Assembly (NCBI GenBank): GCA_015039315.1
Contig: WIDE01000009.1
Location: 310,001-374,000, forward strand
From: Clavulina sp. PMI_390
Taxonomy: Eukaryota; Basidiomycota; Agaricomycetes; Cantharellales; Hydnaceae
DNA: 64,000 bases
Direction of reading: 5' to 3'
Shown here: positions 11,713-25,393 of the stretch, in pieces
Layout of the letters: the number at the start of each line of letters is the position of its first letter
Position numbering within the stretch: position 1 is the stretch's first letter
The notes under the pieces: generated by a model
What the model was told of the DNA's origin: nothing
The model's input: the letters and a program-made list of their open reading frames with translations, nothing else
Database searches by the model: none
Translations under genes and position numbers: made by a program

Positions 11713-13259
11713 ATGTCGGCGGAGCTCGACATCGGGCAGATCCCAGATCGCCCAGCAACCCCTTCAACATCGTCAGAGAAGTCCGTCAAGGATGAACCTA
11801 CTAGCAAACCAGAAAACGCTCCAGATGCAGGAGCCACTGCAAATACCTCCGAGTGGGACGCGGGTGGAACGAACGCTTCAGACTGGGCAACTGCACCCGA
11901 CGCGTCCACCGACAATGCTAATACCAAAGACGCTACAGGATCGGGTGATACCTCGAAGAAGAAGTCTAAAAAGGGTCCTGGAGGCTATGTTCGTCCTGAT
12001 ATCTCACCCAACCAAGTGCGTGCGGGCGGTGATCGCGCTTTGAGTCTGTTCATCTCGCTCGTCATTGAAGCCTCCTAAAAATACCTAGAACAAGCTCTCT
12101 AATGAAGCACTTGATGCACTAATGGAGCGCATGCGTCTAAAGAACGATAAACTTCGTGAACAGGTGGGTACATCTCAGTCATTTCAGGACAACCGCATCG
12201 AGAAATCAACGCTTTCACCCATAGCGTGATCGTGCTGCCGCGGACGAGGAGGAATTCAATTCCAAGATCAAGGAGGATCGCGAGGCGCAAGCCAAAGCCC
12301 GCGACGAGCAAAGGGCCCGCGCAAGTGCTCAACGTCGCGCACAAGCAACCATTGACGCTGAACGGTATGTGTTGCTCAATCTTGAGCGTCAAACATATTT
12401 GGTCTTTTTGATTGACCTCCGCTTCAGAGATGCTAATGCGAAGCGAAAGCTGGAAAAGAAGGATGGCCGTGAGTGGGATGCGGAAAAGAAAGCAGCCAGC
12501 GCCAATGCCAATGCTGGAGGCAGTGGGAGAGGAGGGCGTGGATGGAGAGGTGATGCCCGTGGGCGAGGTATGTTCCAACTTGTCTTACACCCCTTGACAT
12601 TGTCTTTACTCACATGCCCATTCAATAAACTAGGAGGTGCTGGTCGCGGTGGTATGCGCTCCACTGACAACCAGTGGGGTGACTCAGCATGGGAGAATGA
12701 CCCTGGTGAACGCACCAGTGGCGCCCGCAAAGAAGACCCTGACGCCTCCGTCCCTGCTGAAGCGAATGCGAGTACCAACGCCAAAGGCGACGAGGTTGAG
12801 CTCAACGAATGGGGCGTACCCAAGCAGGCCAAAAAGGATGATAGCGGGTGGGGCAGCACTGCAAACGACAAACCTGCCGCAGGAGATGATGGTTGGCCTG
12901 CACCTGTCTCTATTGATCCAGCTGACGCTGCGTTCTGGGGTGTATCTGATGATCCTGCCCCTCCTCTTCCTGAGGCTGAGAACCCATATCGGGGCGGAAA
13001 CCGTGGGCGAGGTGGGAAACGAGGTCGCCGTGGGGGTGATCGTGGAGGTGGGGGTGGAGGTGGAGGCGGGGGTGATCGTGGAGGAGATAATGCTGGTGAA
13101 GGAGACGACTCTGGCTCCCGTGGCGGCCGAGGAGGACGTGGTGGTAGAGGTGGGAGAGGTCGCGGGGGTCGTGGTCGTGGAGGGAAGACGACATCTGACG
13201 AGCAGATCGAGACGTCTGGGGCGCCGGACTGGGAAGCTGCTTCTAAAGCCGAGTGGTGA
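11713..13259 (+). CDS. RGG-repeat protein, probable RNA binder
   Basis: About five exons. The N-terminus is low-complexity and acidic (MSAELDIGQIPDRP…), followed by a lysine-rich patch (SKKKSKKGPGGYVRP). Next comes a charged helical segment, LMERMRLKNDKLREQ and RDRAAADEEEFNSK, that looks like a coiled coil. The C-terminal half carries repeated Trp-centred acidic motifs (EWGVPKQAKKD, DDGWPAPVSID, AFWGVSDDP) and then a long run of RGG/GGRGG repeats between about 13000 and 13190. RGG boxes bind RNA and are methylated by arginine methyltransferases in other proteins. The protein ends in DWEAASKAEW. I recognise no named family; an RNA-granule or translation-related role is a guess from composition. 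Long open frames on other frames here are composition artefacts. Confidence 0.75.
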
Positions 13260-13565
13260 GATCGTTGGAAGAGGCTTCAGATCTCTTCCCTGCCTCTCCA
13301 ATGAGGTGCTCTGTATTCAAATTTACTGTGCCCTCGTTTTCCTTTGCAACATGCTCGGTAGGTGCTGTTTCGATTCTTCTCACTATCTAATTCTATCCGA
13401 GACTAACAAGCTTGCTATCCACCTTCTAGGGCTCGCCTCGGATCTATCGATCTATGCATTGCTCATGTAATATATACCCAAACCGCTCTCGAACTGCCAG
13501 TACCATTGTGCATGTTTAGATCGGGGATACTAACCAAACAAGCTTGCCTCGTTGTATTGATCTCC
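13260..13565. other. short intergenic stretch, nothing recognisable
   Basis: About 300 bp between the RGG-protein gene and the thioredoxin gene, both on the plus strand. It must contain the terminator of the first and the promoter of the second. I see no TATA box, repeat or RNA gene. Confidence 0.4.
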
Positions 13566-14184
13566 ATGAGTTTTGTGAAAGAAGCAAAGACCACCGCCGA
13601 GTTTGAAGAGATTTTAGCAGCTGCGGGCGATAGCGTAGTTGTTTTAGATTTCTGGGCATCATGGTGTGGGCCATGGTAATTATGAACTCGAGTATTATTG
13701 GACCAGATCGCACCTGACAACATTGCCACTCCTCGTTCTCTAACTTAGCCGCGCAATGTCCCCCCTTTTCGATCAACTTTCCAAATCAGTAAGACATCAA
13801 ATTGTGTATCCTAGAGCTATACTAACGCTGAGGGTCGCATTCTGACAGTACCGCCACGCCACCTTTGTCAAGATTGACACTGAGGAGAACCCCGATATCA
13901 TGACCAAGTACGAAATCAATGGTCTGCCTTCTTTCAGGATTTTCAGGAAAGGCGAAGTCATCGAGAAAGTATGTTTCTTCTCCATCCTTGTGTGTTCAGT
14001 GTTCGGCCCAAGTTGCCGCCACCCCTTCGGTTCCTCCGGGTGGGAGATTACGAATTATGAAAGACACTTTCCTGATTCCGCCTCTCTCTGCTCCTCCTCC
14101 CTCTCCCTTTGTTAGGTTATCGGCATCAACCCCGCCGACTTGCTTACTGCCGTCCAAGTCCACGCCGGCTCCCCTCCCAAATAA
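13566..14184 (+). CDS. thioredoxin domain protein, possibly the first half of a Txl1/TXNL1-type protein
   Basis: Four exons encode a thioredoxin fold of about 110 residues. The start MSFVKEAKTTAEFEEIL leads to VVVLDFWASWCGPC, with the CGPC redox pair completed across the first intron (TG|C), then RAMSPLFDQLSKS, FVKIDTEENPDIM and the cis-proline strand YEINGLPSFRIF. The last exon reads VIGINPADLLTAVQVHAGSPPK and stops at TAA 14182-14184. The next gene, 44 bp downstream, is a PITH domain. In yeasts and animals the two domains are fused in one proteasome-associated reductase (TXNL1, Txl1). An alternative splice from about 14152 or 14158 to 14213 would remove this stop and join the two in frame, but its donor (GTCCAA or GTCCAC) is weak. 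Confidence 0.85.
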
Positions 14185-14228
14185 GCAGCTGCTTCGTCAT
14201 CCACTGAGACCAGTACCTGAGTGACACG

Positions 14229-15031
14229 ATGGACGCGACTTCTGCTAGCGATGTATGATCCAGTAGCTACTTGATGCAGGGCGATCTTAGACCGCTCTAA
14301 TGTACTGTGTCATGCATAGATCTCGTTACTTGAATACCTCGATTCGGCCCAGCTGAACTGTTTGAACGAATCGGACGCCCACGGTGTCAAAGGCATCCTC
14401 TCCACCAAGGGTAAAAACACCTCCGGATCTTATCTCGAGAGCGACACTGATGAACAACTCTTGCTCAACATCGCCGTGAGTACCAAAACACCATCAGTGG
14501 GTGGTTATGTCTCGTGTCCCTAATTCCGCGGTTTTTCTCAAGTTCAACCAAACCGTCCGAGTGCGGAGCATCTCGATCCACACAAAGAATCCCTCAGCTG
14601 GCCCCAAGGACATCAAGCTGTTTGTGAACAAGCCCTCGCTCGGCTTTGAGGAAGTGGAGGAAGCAGCAGAGCCGCATGCTGCACAGATTCTTACCCTGTC
14701 GGAAAATGACGTCAAGTACGTTTGGACACTGCTCATCGGCGGGTCTAGATGCCCCTAACTCTCGTATAATTACCACAGAGATGGAAACCGAGTCACCCTT
14801 CGGTTTGTCCGATTCCAGAGCGTGAACTCACTCAACATTTTCGTCAAATCGAACCAAGGTGGTGAAGATGAGACGAGGATAGATGCTATTGACATCTTCG
14901 GCCTGCCCGTCCAGTACGTGCTCGCACGATTGCTTGTCAAGTTGGCAGGTTCGCTGACTAGGTGTGGTTTTCCGTGCTACAGGGTGACCAAAGACTTGGC
15001 GGATCTTCGCAGGACGAATGAGGAGAATTAG
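14229..15031 (+). CDS. PITH domain protein, possibly the second half of a Txl1/TXNL1-type protein
   Basis: The PITH domain (C-terminal proteasome-interacting domain of thioredoxin-like proteins) covers nearly the whole product. A 24-bp first exon encodes MDATSASD. After an intron it reads ISLLEYLDSAQLNCLNESD, then SYLESDTDEQLLLNIAFNQ, VRVRSISIHTKN, GPKDIKLFVNKPSLGFEE, VTLRFVRFQSVNSLNIFV and ETRIDAIDIFGLPVQ, ending RRTNEEN with the stop at 15029-15031. In TXNL1 this domain docks on the 26S proteasome lid. Here it may be a free-standing PITH protein, like human PITHD1, or the second part of a fusion with the thioredoxin immediately upstream. The frame upstream of the ATG stays open back to a stop at 14205, which is compatible with either model. 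Confidence 0.85.
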
Positions 15032-15242
15032 ATTATGGTGAGGGGATGCTTGTTCTTGATACAGTGTAAAGTACAGGCGGGGGTAAGGTAATTGTACAAA
15101 AAGGGGTGTGACTTTAGCGTTCATGACTGTGGGGTGAGACGACAAAATCTTGAAACCATCCGGCCGCGGAACACCAGAAACGAGATGTGGAAGAAAGTGA
15201 AGCATCTGAAGTTCCGTCGGGAAACTTAGTGGGTTTTAGGTT

Positions 15243-17145
15243 TTATGAGCTCCAGATGTTCCACAACTCGCGATCAGCATCCGTTCCGTCAAAGACCCAA
15301 TTGATAGTCTTAACCTCCGAGAAGCCTTCCTCGAGCTTAGGTGCTTGATAAGCGTTCCTGAAAGAGTAAAATGCACTATCGGGGAGTAGCTCTCGCCGCT
15401 TCTATGTAGTCCAAAAAAAGGACAGCACAGTGAGCGAAACGTTCTGTTTCAGAGATAGCATACGACACGAACCTCGCCGACAGAAGTCGTAGCAAAATAC
15501 GCGCGATAGATGTTGTTATGCTTAGCGAGCTCAAGAGAAGCGGAGAAATTGAAACATCTTTGATGAGCGAGATAAAGATTAGTAATCAAAGGATGAGTGT
15601 AGGCTTCAAGCTTTGGAGAGCGCACCTGATAGGTATCCTTCGCTCTTGGGCGATGGCGATGTACTTGGCTCGTGTCGCAATATCTCGATTTGTGTTATCT
15701 GGTGGGAGGAACGGAATAGAGTTAGCAGACACCATGCAGCAGATCAAACGACGACTAACCAACAACACAGCTTCGTCCCTTGCTCGTCGATTCTTTGACG
15801 AGCTTAACGCATTTTTGCACACTCCCAAGGGTGTCCTGATTAACTCTCACGTAGTCCGTCCCCGAGAATATCTTTTCATAGAAGCTGCTTTTGCCACAAG
15901 AGGGATATCCGACAAATAATATGATTTCTGTGGAGACCTCTGATTCATCAGGAAGCAAGGGGGTGCTTGTCGGGGAGAACAAAGCGTCTTGAGATATGGG
16001 GTCAGTGTCGACGAGCCTGAGGCTGACACAAAATTTGGCTCTTACCTGCAATGGGGAGAGATGAAGGGTGGAAACCTTTTAGAGTGAAGGGGGTGGGTTT
16101 TTGGTGCAAAAAATATTCCTGCAAGGGGGTCTGTTAATAAAAGCACCAAATGACACTAATCGAGTCCGGGCGCTCACCTCCGGAGTGAGAAATTTGAGCC
16201 CACAATTCAATGCGAACAGCTGATCGGTGCAGCTATGATCCCCTGCTCGCCCTGCAGCATCACCGACAAAGTAAGACTCCTCTTTTTCTATGTATCCAAG
16301 AATAAATTGAGTAAGCGTAAGGAGCAACCTTGAAAAGTAGAGCCTACCAATCTCCCGCCCCTGTTCTCGATGGATCGCTTGGAGGGCCTGCCATATTCCA
16401 ATGAGAGGCTTACGGTATTGGTCATAGTCGGTCGCAGCGAATACTCGGAAAGGGATCTCGGGGAGCTTGACGCGAATCAGCGTCAGAGGAAAACTCTTGA
16501 TCAAAGACACGGTTTACCTGAGCTGCCATTTGTGCGATCTTGGCTTTCCACTCTGTTCGTCGTTTGTCTGCCTTCCCACCAGTAAAGCCCGCTTGATTGG
16601 AAACAATGACAATCGAAAACCTGAATGTGAAAATATAAGCAATGCTTGGATTCGAAAATCGTAGGAAGGAAACTCACCCATCTTCTGCCGCCTGAGTCAA
16701 TGTACGTTTGACTCGACTATTCCACCACTCCCAGTCATCGGCGCCTTTTGGATATTTCCTACCGTCTTTAGGCCTAATTAGAGTTCCGTCAAGATCGAAC
16801 AGAGCAGCTTTGGATGTTGGAGTGGGGTCATTATGAACACCGTGAAGACACGTTCCACCCAGGTCGGGCAGCCAATTTAGCAAGGATTTTGAGGAGGACG
16901 CGCCTCCAGAGAAGAAGGGATGCACTATTTGTCCGGAAGAACGAGAAGTATTGAGCATAGGCGGTATCGGGCTGATTCAACGAATCGGGAAACGGCATGG
17001 CGGCTACACACCATTGGTTTTGGCCATCTTGGAGCCGGTCTTAATCAGGGTTTCAGCCTTGCGTTTTGAAGATGAGGCTGCCGTATATTGAGCTCCGTTT
17101 AGTGAGGCAAAATACACAGGGGTGGACTTCGCACTCACCACTCAT
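15243..17145 (-). CDS. PNK1: polynucleotide kinase 3'-phosphatase
   Basis: DNA-end repair enzyme that removes 3'-phosphates and phosphorylates 5'-hydroxyls at breaks. On the minus strand a tiny first coding exon (ATG at 17143-17145) splices to SSSKRKAETLIKTGSKMAK. The phosphatase half then shows the HAD motif ALFDLDGTLIRPK, SIVIVSNQAGFTGGK and YFVGDAAGR. The kinase half carries the P-loop FVGYPSCGKSSFYEK, VRVNQDTLGS and CVVDNTNRDIATR. The stop is at 15243-15245 after FDGTDADRELWNIWSS. There is no N-terminal FHA domain, so it is organised like the S. pombe enzyme rather than the animal one. Both catalytic motifs look intact. It diverges from an ING-PHD gene across only 111 bp. Intron positions at 15800-16560 are approximate. 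Confidence 0.9.
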
Positions 17146-17256
17146 GCTGAGGGTCAGGTTTTGTTTGGGCCGAGCGCGTCTGTTTCGACTTTGTTTGGCG
17201 CCGCCTCGGTCCCGTTACTGTCGCATTAACATCCTCCATCCTACTTGATAAGCATT
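17146..17256. promoter_or_regulatory. compact bidirectional promoter between PNK1 and the ING gene
   Basis: Only 111 bp separate the two divergent start codons. No TATA box is evident; the stretch is GC-balanced with a T-rich segment at about 17158-17175. Both 5' UTRs and both core promoters must fit here or overlap the neighbouring gene. Confidence 0.45.
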
Positions 17257-18674
17257 ATGGCTCGTAAGGGGAATAAGAGGTCAAGAGGTAAAGCGGCTGA
17301 AGCCATACCACATGAAGATCTGGATGATCTGGATCTCGAAGCTGGCGCTGGTGAACACAGTGAACAAGAAGAGGTGGGACCGGAAGAGCAAGAGGTCTGG
17401 GACTCTGTACGGGAAGAGCAGTACGAAGGTGTGTTACCGTCTACTTGGTTCCTGAAATATGCTGATACCAGGGTCCCGCAGTGATAGAGCAGCTTCCTTT
17501 GACGCTTCATCGGATGTTTGCTTTGTTGCGCGAGCTGGATGAGAAGTATACAGGTCGGTCATGGGCTTAATCCTCTTTCTCCAACGGGTACTTATCACGT
17601 GTACATAGCGCAAGTGAACGAACTTCAAGCCACGATCCGCGAATATTATGCTCTTCGGAAGAAGATTGACGGCTTAATGACTCCAGCTATTCCTGCTCCA
17701 CCAGGTACGCTTGTCCACCTCGACCTAGCCCGAGCAAACGCGGGGATAGTATTAATAATATGATTTATATCCATGTCATTATCAACCCTGGCAGATGGCG
17801 AGGCATCAGCAGGCCCCAGCACCTTGAAAACCGAGGTACAGGCTGTCATGGACCTCGACGCCATGTTTGATATGCCAGCTGCAGGGGAAACAGGGAAGCT
17901 TTTGGAGAAGATAGCTTGGCTGAACTCAGAGAGCGTCAGGACATCGGAGGAAAAGTTAGCTCTGGCTACAACTGCTTACGATCTCGTTAGTGATCCCTTC
18001 CATTAGTCATACTCCTCATTGACACATCTCTCAGATTGATCGCCACGTACGGTCTCTAGACCTAAGTATCAAGGCAGAAGAAGCATCGTTCGCGCTTGGC
18101 CTTCGTCCTGGCACTATGCCCGTAACCTCCGTGATGCAAAACGGAACTGGATCTGGGAGCGGGGGCTTGGCGCTCAAGACAAATGGGGAAGACCTAGCAC
18201 CAAAAGGAGCGGCAGAGGTGAACGGCAAGGCATCTCGCTCGCGATCCAAGCCGCGCCGACGTGGCGGGGTAGCAGATATAGCTGAGAATCTCCAACCTCC
18301 TCCCCAGTCGCCCAGTGTTGATGCTAATGGTGTCGCACTGAGCCTTCCCAGCATGGCAATCGATCCCAACGAACCTCGATATTGTTATTGTAATCAGGTT
18401 TCCTATGGCGAGGTACAGTTGTATCCATATAAGCTATTCCATTGACTCTAACAGCTCCTCTGCAGATGATCGCTTGTGACAACGACGAGTGCGAGAAGGA
18501 ATGGGTAAGTCGATTCTCCGTAGCTCATAGGACCTATGTCAAGGAGCTGAATTGATCATCTGCCCCAAGTTCCATTATAGTTGCGCAGGGATAACAGAAA
18601 CACCAAAACGCCGATGGTTCTGCACCGATTGCGAGGCGGAGCTTGGTATCACCTCAAGAAAGAAGGTTTCCTAG
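17257..18674 (+). CDS. ING-family PHD-finger protein (histone acetyltransferase or deacetylase subunit)
   Basis: The start MARKGNKRSRGKAAEAI is followed by an acidic segment. The ING N-terminal region is helical and split by introns: QLPLTLHRMFALLRELDEKY, VNELQATIREYYALRKKIDG, and later LLEKIAWLNSESVRTSEEK and DRHVRSLDLSIKAEE. A basic, Ser/Arg-rich linker (SRSRSKPRRRGG) leads to the C-terminal C4HC3 PHD finger: YCYCNQVSYGEMIACDNDEC, KEWFHYSCAGI, RRWFCTDCEAELG. ING-type PHD fingers bind H3K4me3 and anchor complexes such as NuA4 (Yng2), NuA3 (Yng1) or Rpd3L (Pho23). I cannot tell which paralogue this is. The stop TAG at 18672-18674 follows RKKVS. Confidence 0.88.
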
Positions 18675-18825
18675 GCCTTCCGGTTTTTAATTATTCTTTC
18701 TTCAACCATAATATGATTCAGTATTCCGAGCATTGTTCTAGTTCCAAGATACCTCCATGTAGTGTACATAATGTAGTGTTATAAGGTAAATGTGGAGCAA
18801 TCCACCAGACAAGGCTTAACTGCTG

Positions 18826-23134
<4,309 letters not shown>

Positions 23135-23451
23135 ATTAAGGTAGTATTAGAGCCCTCAGGGCCTCTAATGCAGTTGAAGTAATGTTGCCGAGGTATCCTT
23201 ATAGTCGTGCAAGATTGAAGAAAAGCAGAGCGATGCGCGGGTGACGCGACGGGACGCGAACGTAAACAAAAACAAACACATCGTGACGCGCTGCTCCTCG
23301 ATTCTTGCCTTGATCGTTCTGCAATTCCTTACGGCTGCCGAAAACATTCATCCTGAGGAATATAACTTCAAAAATAACAATCTGTGCAACTCCAGCAAAC
23401 AAAAAAAAAATCTGTCACTGAAGGCCCACACAGAGGTGGAGCACTTGCGTG
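23135..23451. other. divergent intergenic region between RecQ and a coiled-coil gene
   Basis: 317 bp with start codons facing outward on both sides. It holds an A-rich tract near 23399-23411 just before the plus-strand gene. No TATA element or repeat is convincing. Confidence 0.4.
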
Positions 23452-24946
23452 ATGAGTCTACGCGATGTTTTGGATATTGCGCAGGGCAAAGCCGCAAAAA
23501 GCGACCAGCACCCACTTTGGACGCTCCTTGGCCCCTCCGCTTCGTCTGTAACGCCGTCATCCAATAGCGTTTTGCAACAACCTGCTCTCACATTCAAAGA
23601 CAAGACTGCAACATCCCTTCGTTTACTACTATGTGATACTCAGAATACCTTGGAGAGCTTCTCCGATCAAGTTCAAATTCTTGTAAAGGATGTCGGAGGG
23701 GTGGCCGCTCAGATGGAAGAAACCGCTCGTTTGCTTGAGGATCGACAGGCATCGTCTCACAACGATTTCAAAACTTTGCGTGCGTGCTACAACCCGTCCA
23801 ATTTCCACTCTCCCGAGTTGATATGTCGGATTCCGATAGTATCCCGTGGTCAGAATTCGGTCACCAAATTACTCGATCAGACCAACTCAGCTATACTCGA
23901 ACTCAAAACGCATCATGTTAAAGAATCCTCCCGCATCGACAATCTGCAGCAGGTGTAGACGACAAATTTAGACGATACATTTCCGTCTCTAATGCCATCT
24001 CTTATGCAGCAATTATTGACTCTCACTCAACAACTGGCTCTCAACTTAGAGCATCAAAAACTTACCTCAAATGCTATGATCGCATGGATGCAGGTCAGCG
24101 GTACTCTTTAAAGAATGAATATTGGTTTACGCGCTTCTGTAGGAGCGTGACGCTCAAGTCTCTCATCGATTATCGAATGTTGAACGCCAGCTAGGAACAA
24201 CCACTGACCGGGGTACAAACCTCTCGGCTATCCCCCAGTCTTCTGCAGAAAAAAATGATATTTCTCCTCAGCAACCCCCCACCTTGAAGCAATGTGTTGC
24301 GACTCAGACAGGCCCCCCTTTTGACAAAGCGCCTGCCACAACAGTCTTGCCCGTCGTTACCGACGTGACTATACCACACACGGAGTGTTCCACTGCTGAT
24401 CCAACCGAAGACGGACACTCGTCGTCAAAACTAGTCATCGATCCACCGTCGCACGTTACTACCATTCCCACAGCCCTACCTCACCTTGTGCAAATGATGA
24501 ACGGTGTAGCTCAAACCGACTCGCAAACACCCCTTCATCAATCAATTTCTCCTCTCGCGTGCGTGCCTGAAACCCGACGACGAGTACAGACATACGATTT
24601 TTGCCAGTCCCCCCTAGCAAACACGCTCGGTTCACGAAAGCGCGCATTTACAACGGCTACCACTCCGCCCATCCTTGGTATCGACCCACCTCAGCAGCGT
24701 ATGATTGTCTCATTACCCAGCCCAATACGCCAGGTCCCTGGCCGTCGTTCCACTTCTGGCGAGCGACCACTCCAACCCTTCCTGTATCCTGCGGCAAGCG
24801 GCTCTGAAGCTCATGAAACCATAGCTCTGCCCGGGGGCCCGCCGGGTAATGTCTCCCTAGCCAGCCAACTTGCTCTAGGCGAACCACCAATGAAACGTTT
24901 CAAGGTATGGGGGCCACACGCGTTCCAGCCGACCAGCGGAAGCTAA
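23452..24946 (+). CDS. unidentified coiled-coil protein divergent from RecQ
   Basis: Four to five exons. It starts MSLRDVLDIAQGKAAKSD, and the first exon contains the charged helix SFSDQVQILVKDVGG followed by AAQMEETARLLEDRQASSHND. Further exons carry SVTKLLDQTNSAILELKTHH, QLLTLTQQLALNLEHQKLTS and ERDAQVSHRLSNVERQLG, a long heptad-rich stretch likely to form a coiled coil. The last exon, about 24145-24946, is disordered and rich in Pro, Ser and Thr, with basic patches (ETRRRVQTY, SRKRAF) and ends MKRFKVWGPHAFQPTSGS. I do not recognise the family. A short N-terminal motif, a coiled coil and a basic disordered tail occur in many chromosome-associated scaffold proteins, and it shares a promoter region with RecQ. 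A link to recombination is only a suggestion. Confidence 0.7.
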
Positions 24947-25393
24947 TCCCAGTCATAGAGTCTAGGAGTTCGTAGAAACGATAGAAGAACGGTCCGACAG
25001 CAGGATCTAGCGGGCTCCGATTACGGGGACGACTCGCAAGGGGGCTAATTTGGTAAAATTTAGCTGGATGGGGTTACTAGCGACCATTCTGTTGAGCCTT
25101 ATCTCGGCATTTTTTATCGGTGCTTGCTAGCTTTTGGACTTTTGACGTGAAAAATTCAACTCGTACATGTGCTATGATAGGCCTTCCGGCTGTGTGTACA
25201 CGTCGTATTAGTAGCACATTCTGCCAAGCCTTGATGATGTTGATGTTGATGTTGATATTGATGCCGAAGCTTGGTCTGCCGGCGCAAATAAACCCCCACG
25301 CATCATCCAAGTCTCCTCGCCAACCCTGACAGCCACTACCTCTCACCATTTATACGATCAGCTCATCCGTTATCATCTTAAAGACACTAGTAA
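24947..25393. other. intergenic region with a short TGATGT repeat
   Basis: No gene seen. It contains a hexanucleotide tract at 25231-25263 (TTGATG/TGATGT units) and an AT-rich segment just before the permease start. It probably holds the terminator of the coiled-coil gene and the permease promoter. Confidence 0.45.

Noticed and set aside
12637..13470. 277-codon plus-strand frame and 205-codon minus-strand frame over the RGG region
   Set aside because: GC-rich, repeat-rich DNA leaves all frames open. The frame encoding RGG repeats continues the upstream exons; the others give Val/Thr/Ser-biased peptides.
25231..25263. TGATGT tract as a CRISPR-like or regulatory array
   Set aside because: It is a simple short hexanucleotide microsatellite without spacers, and the host is a eukaryote.
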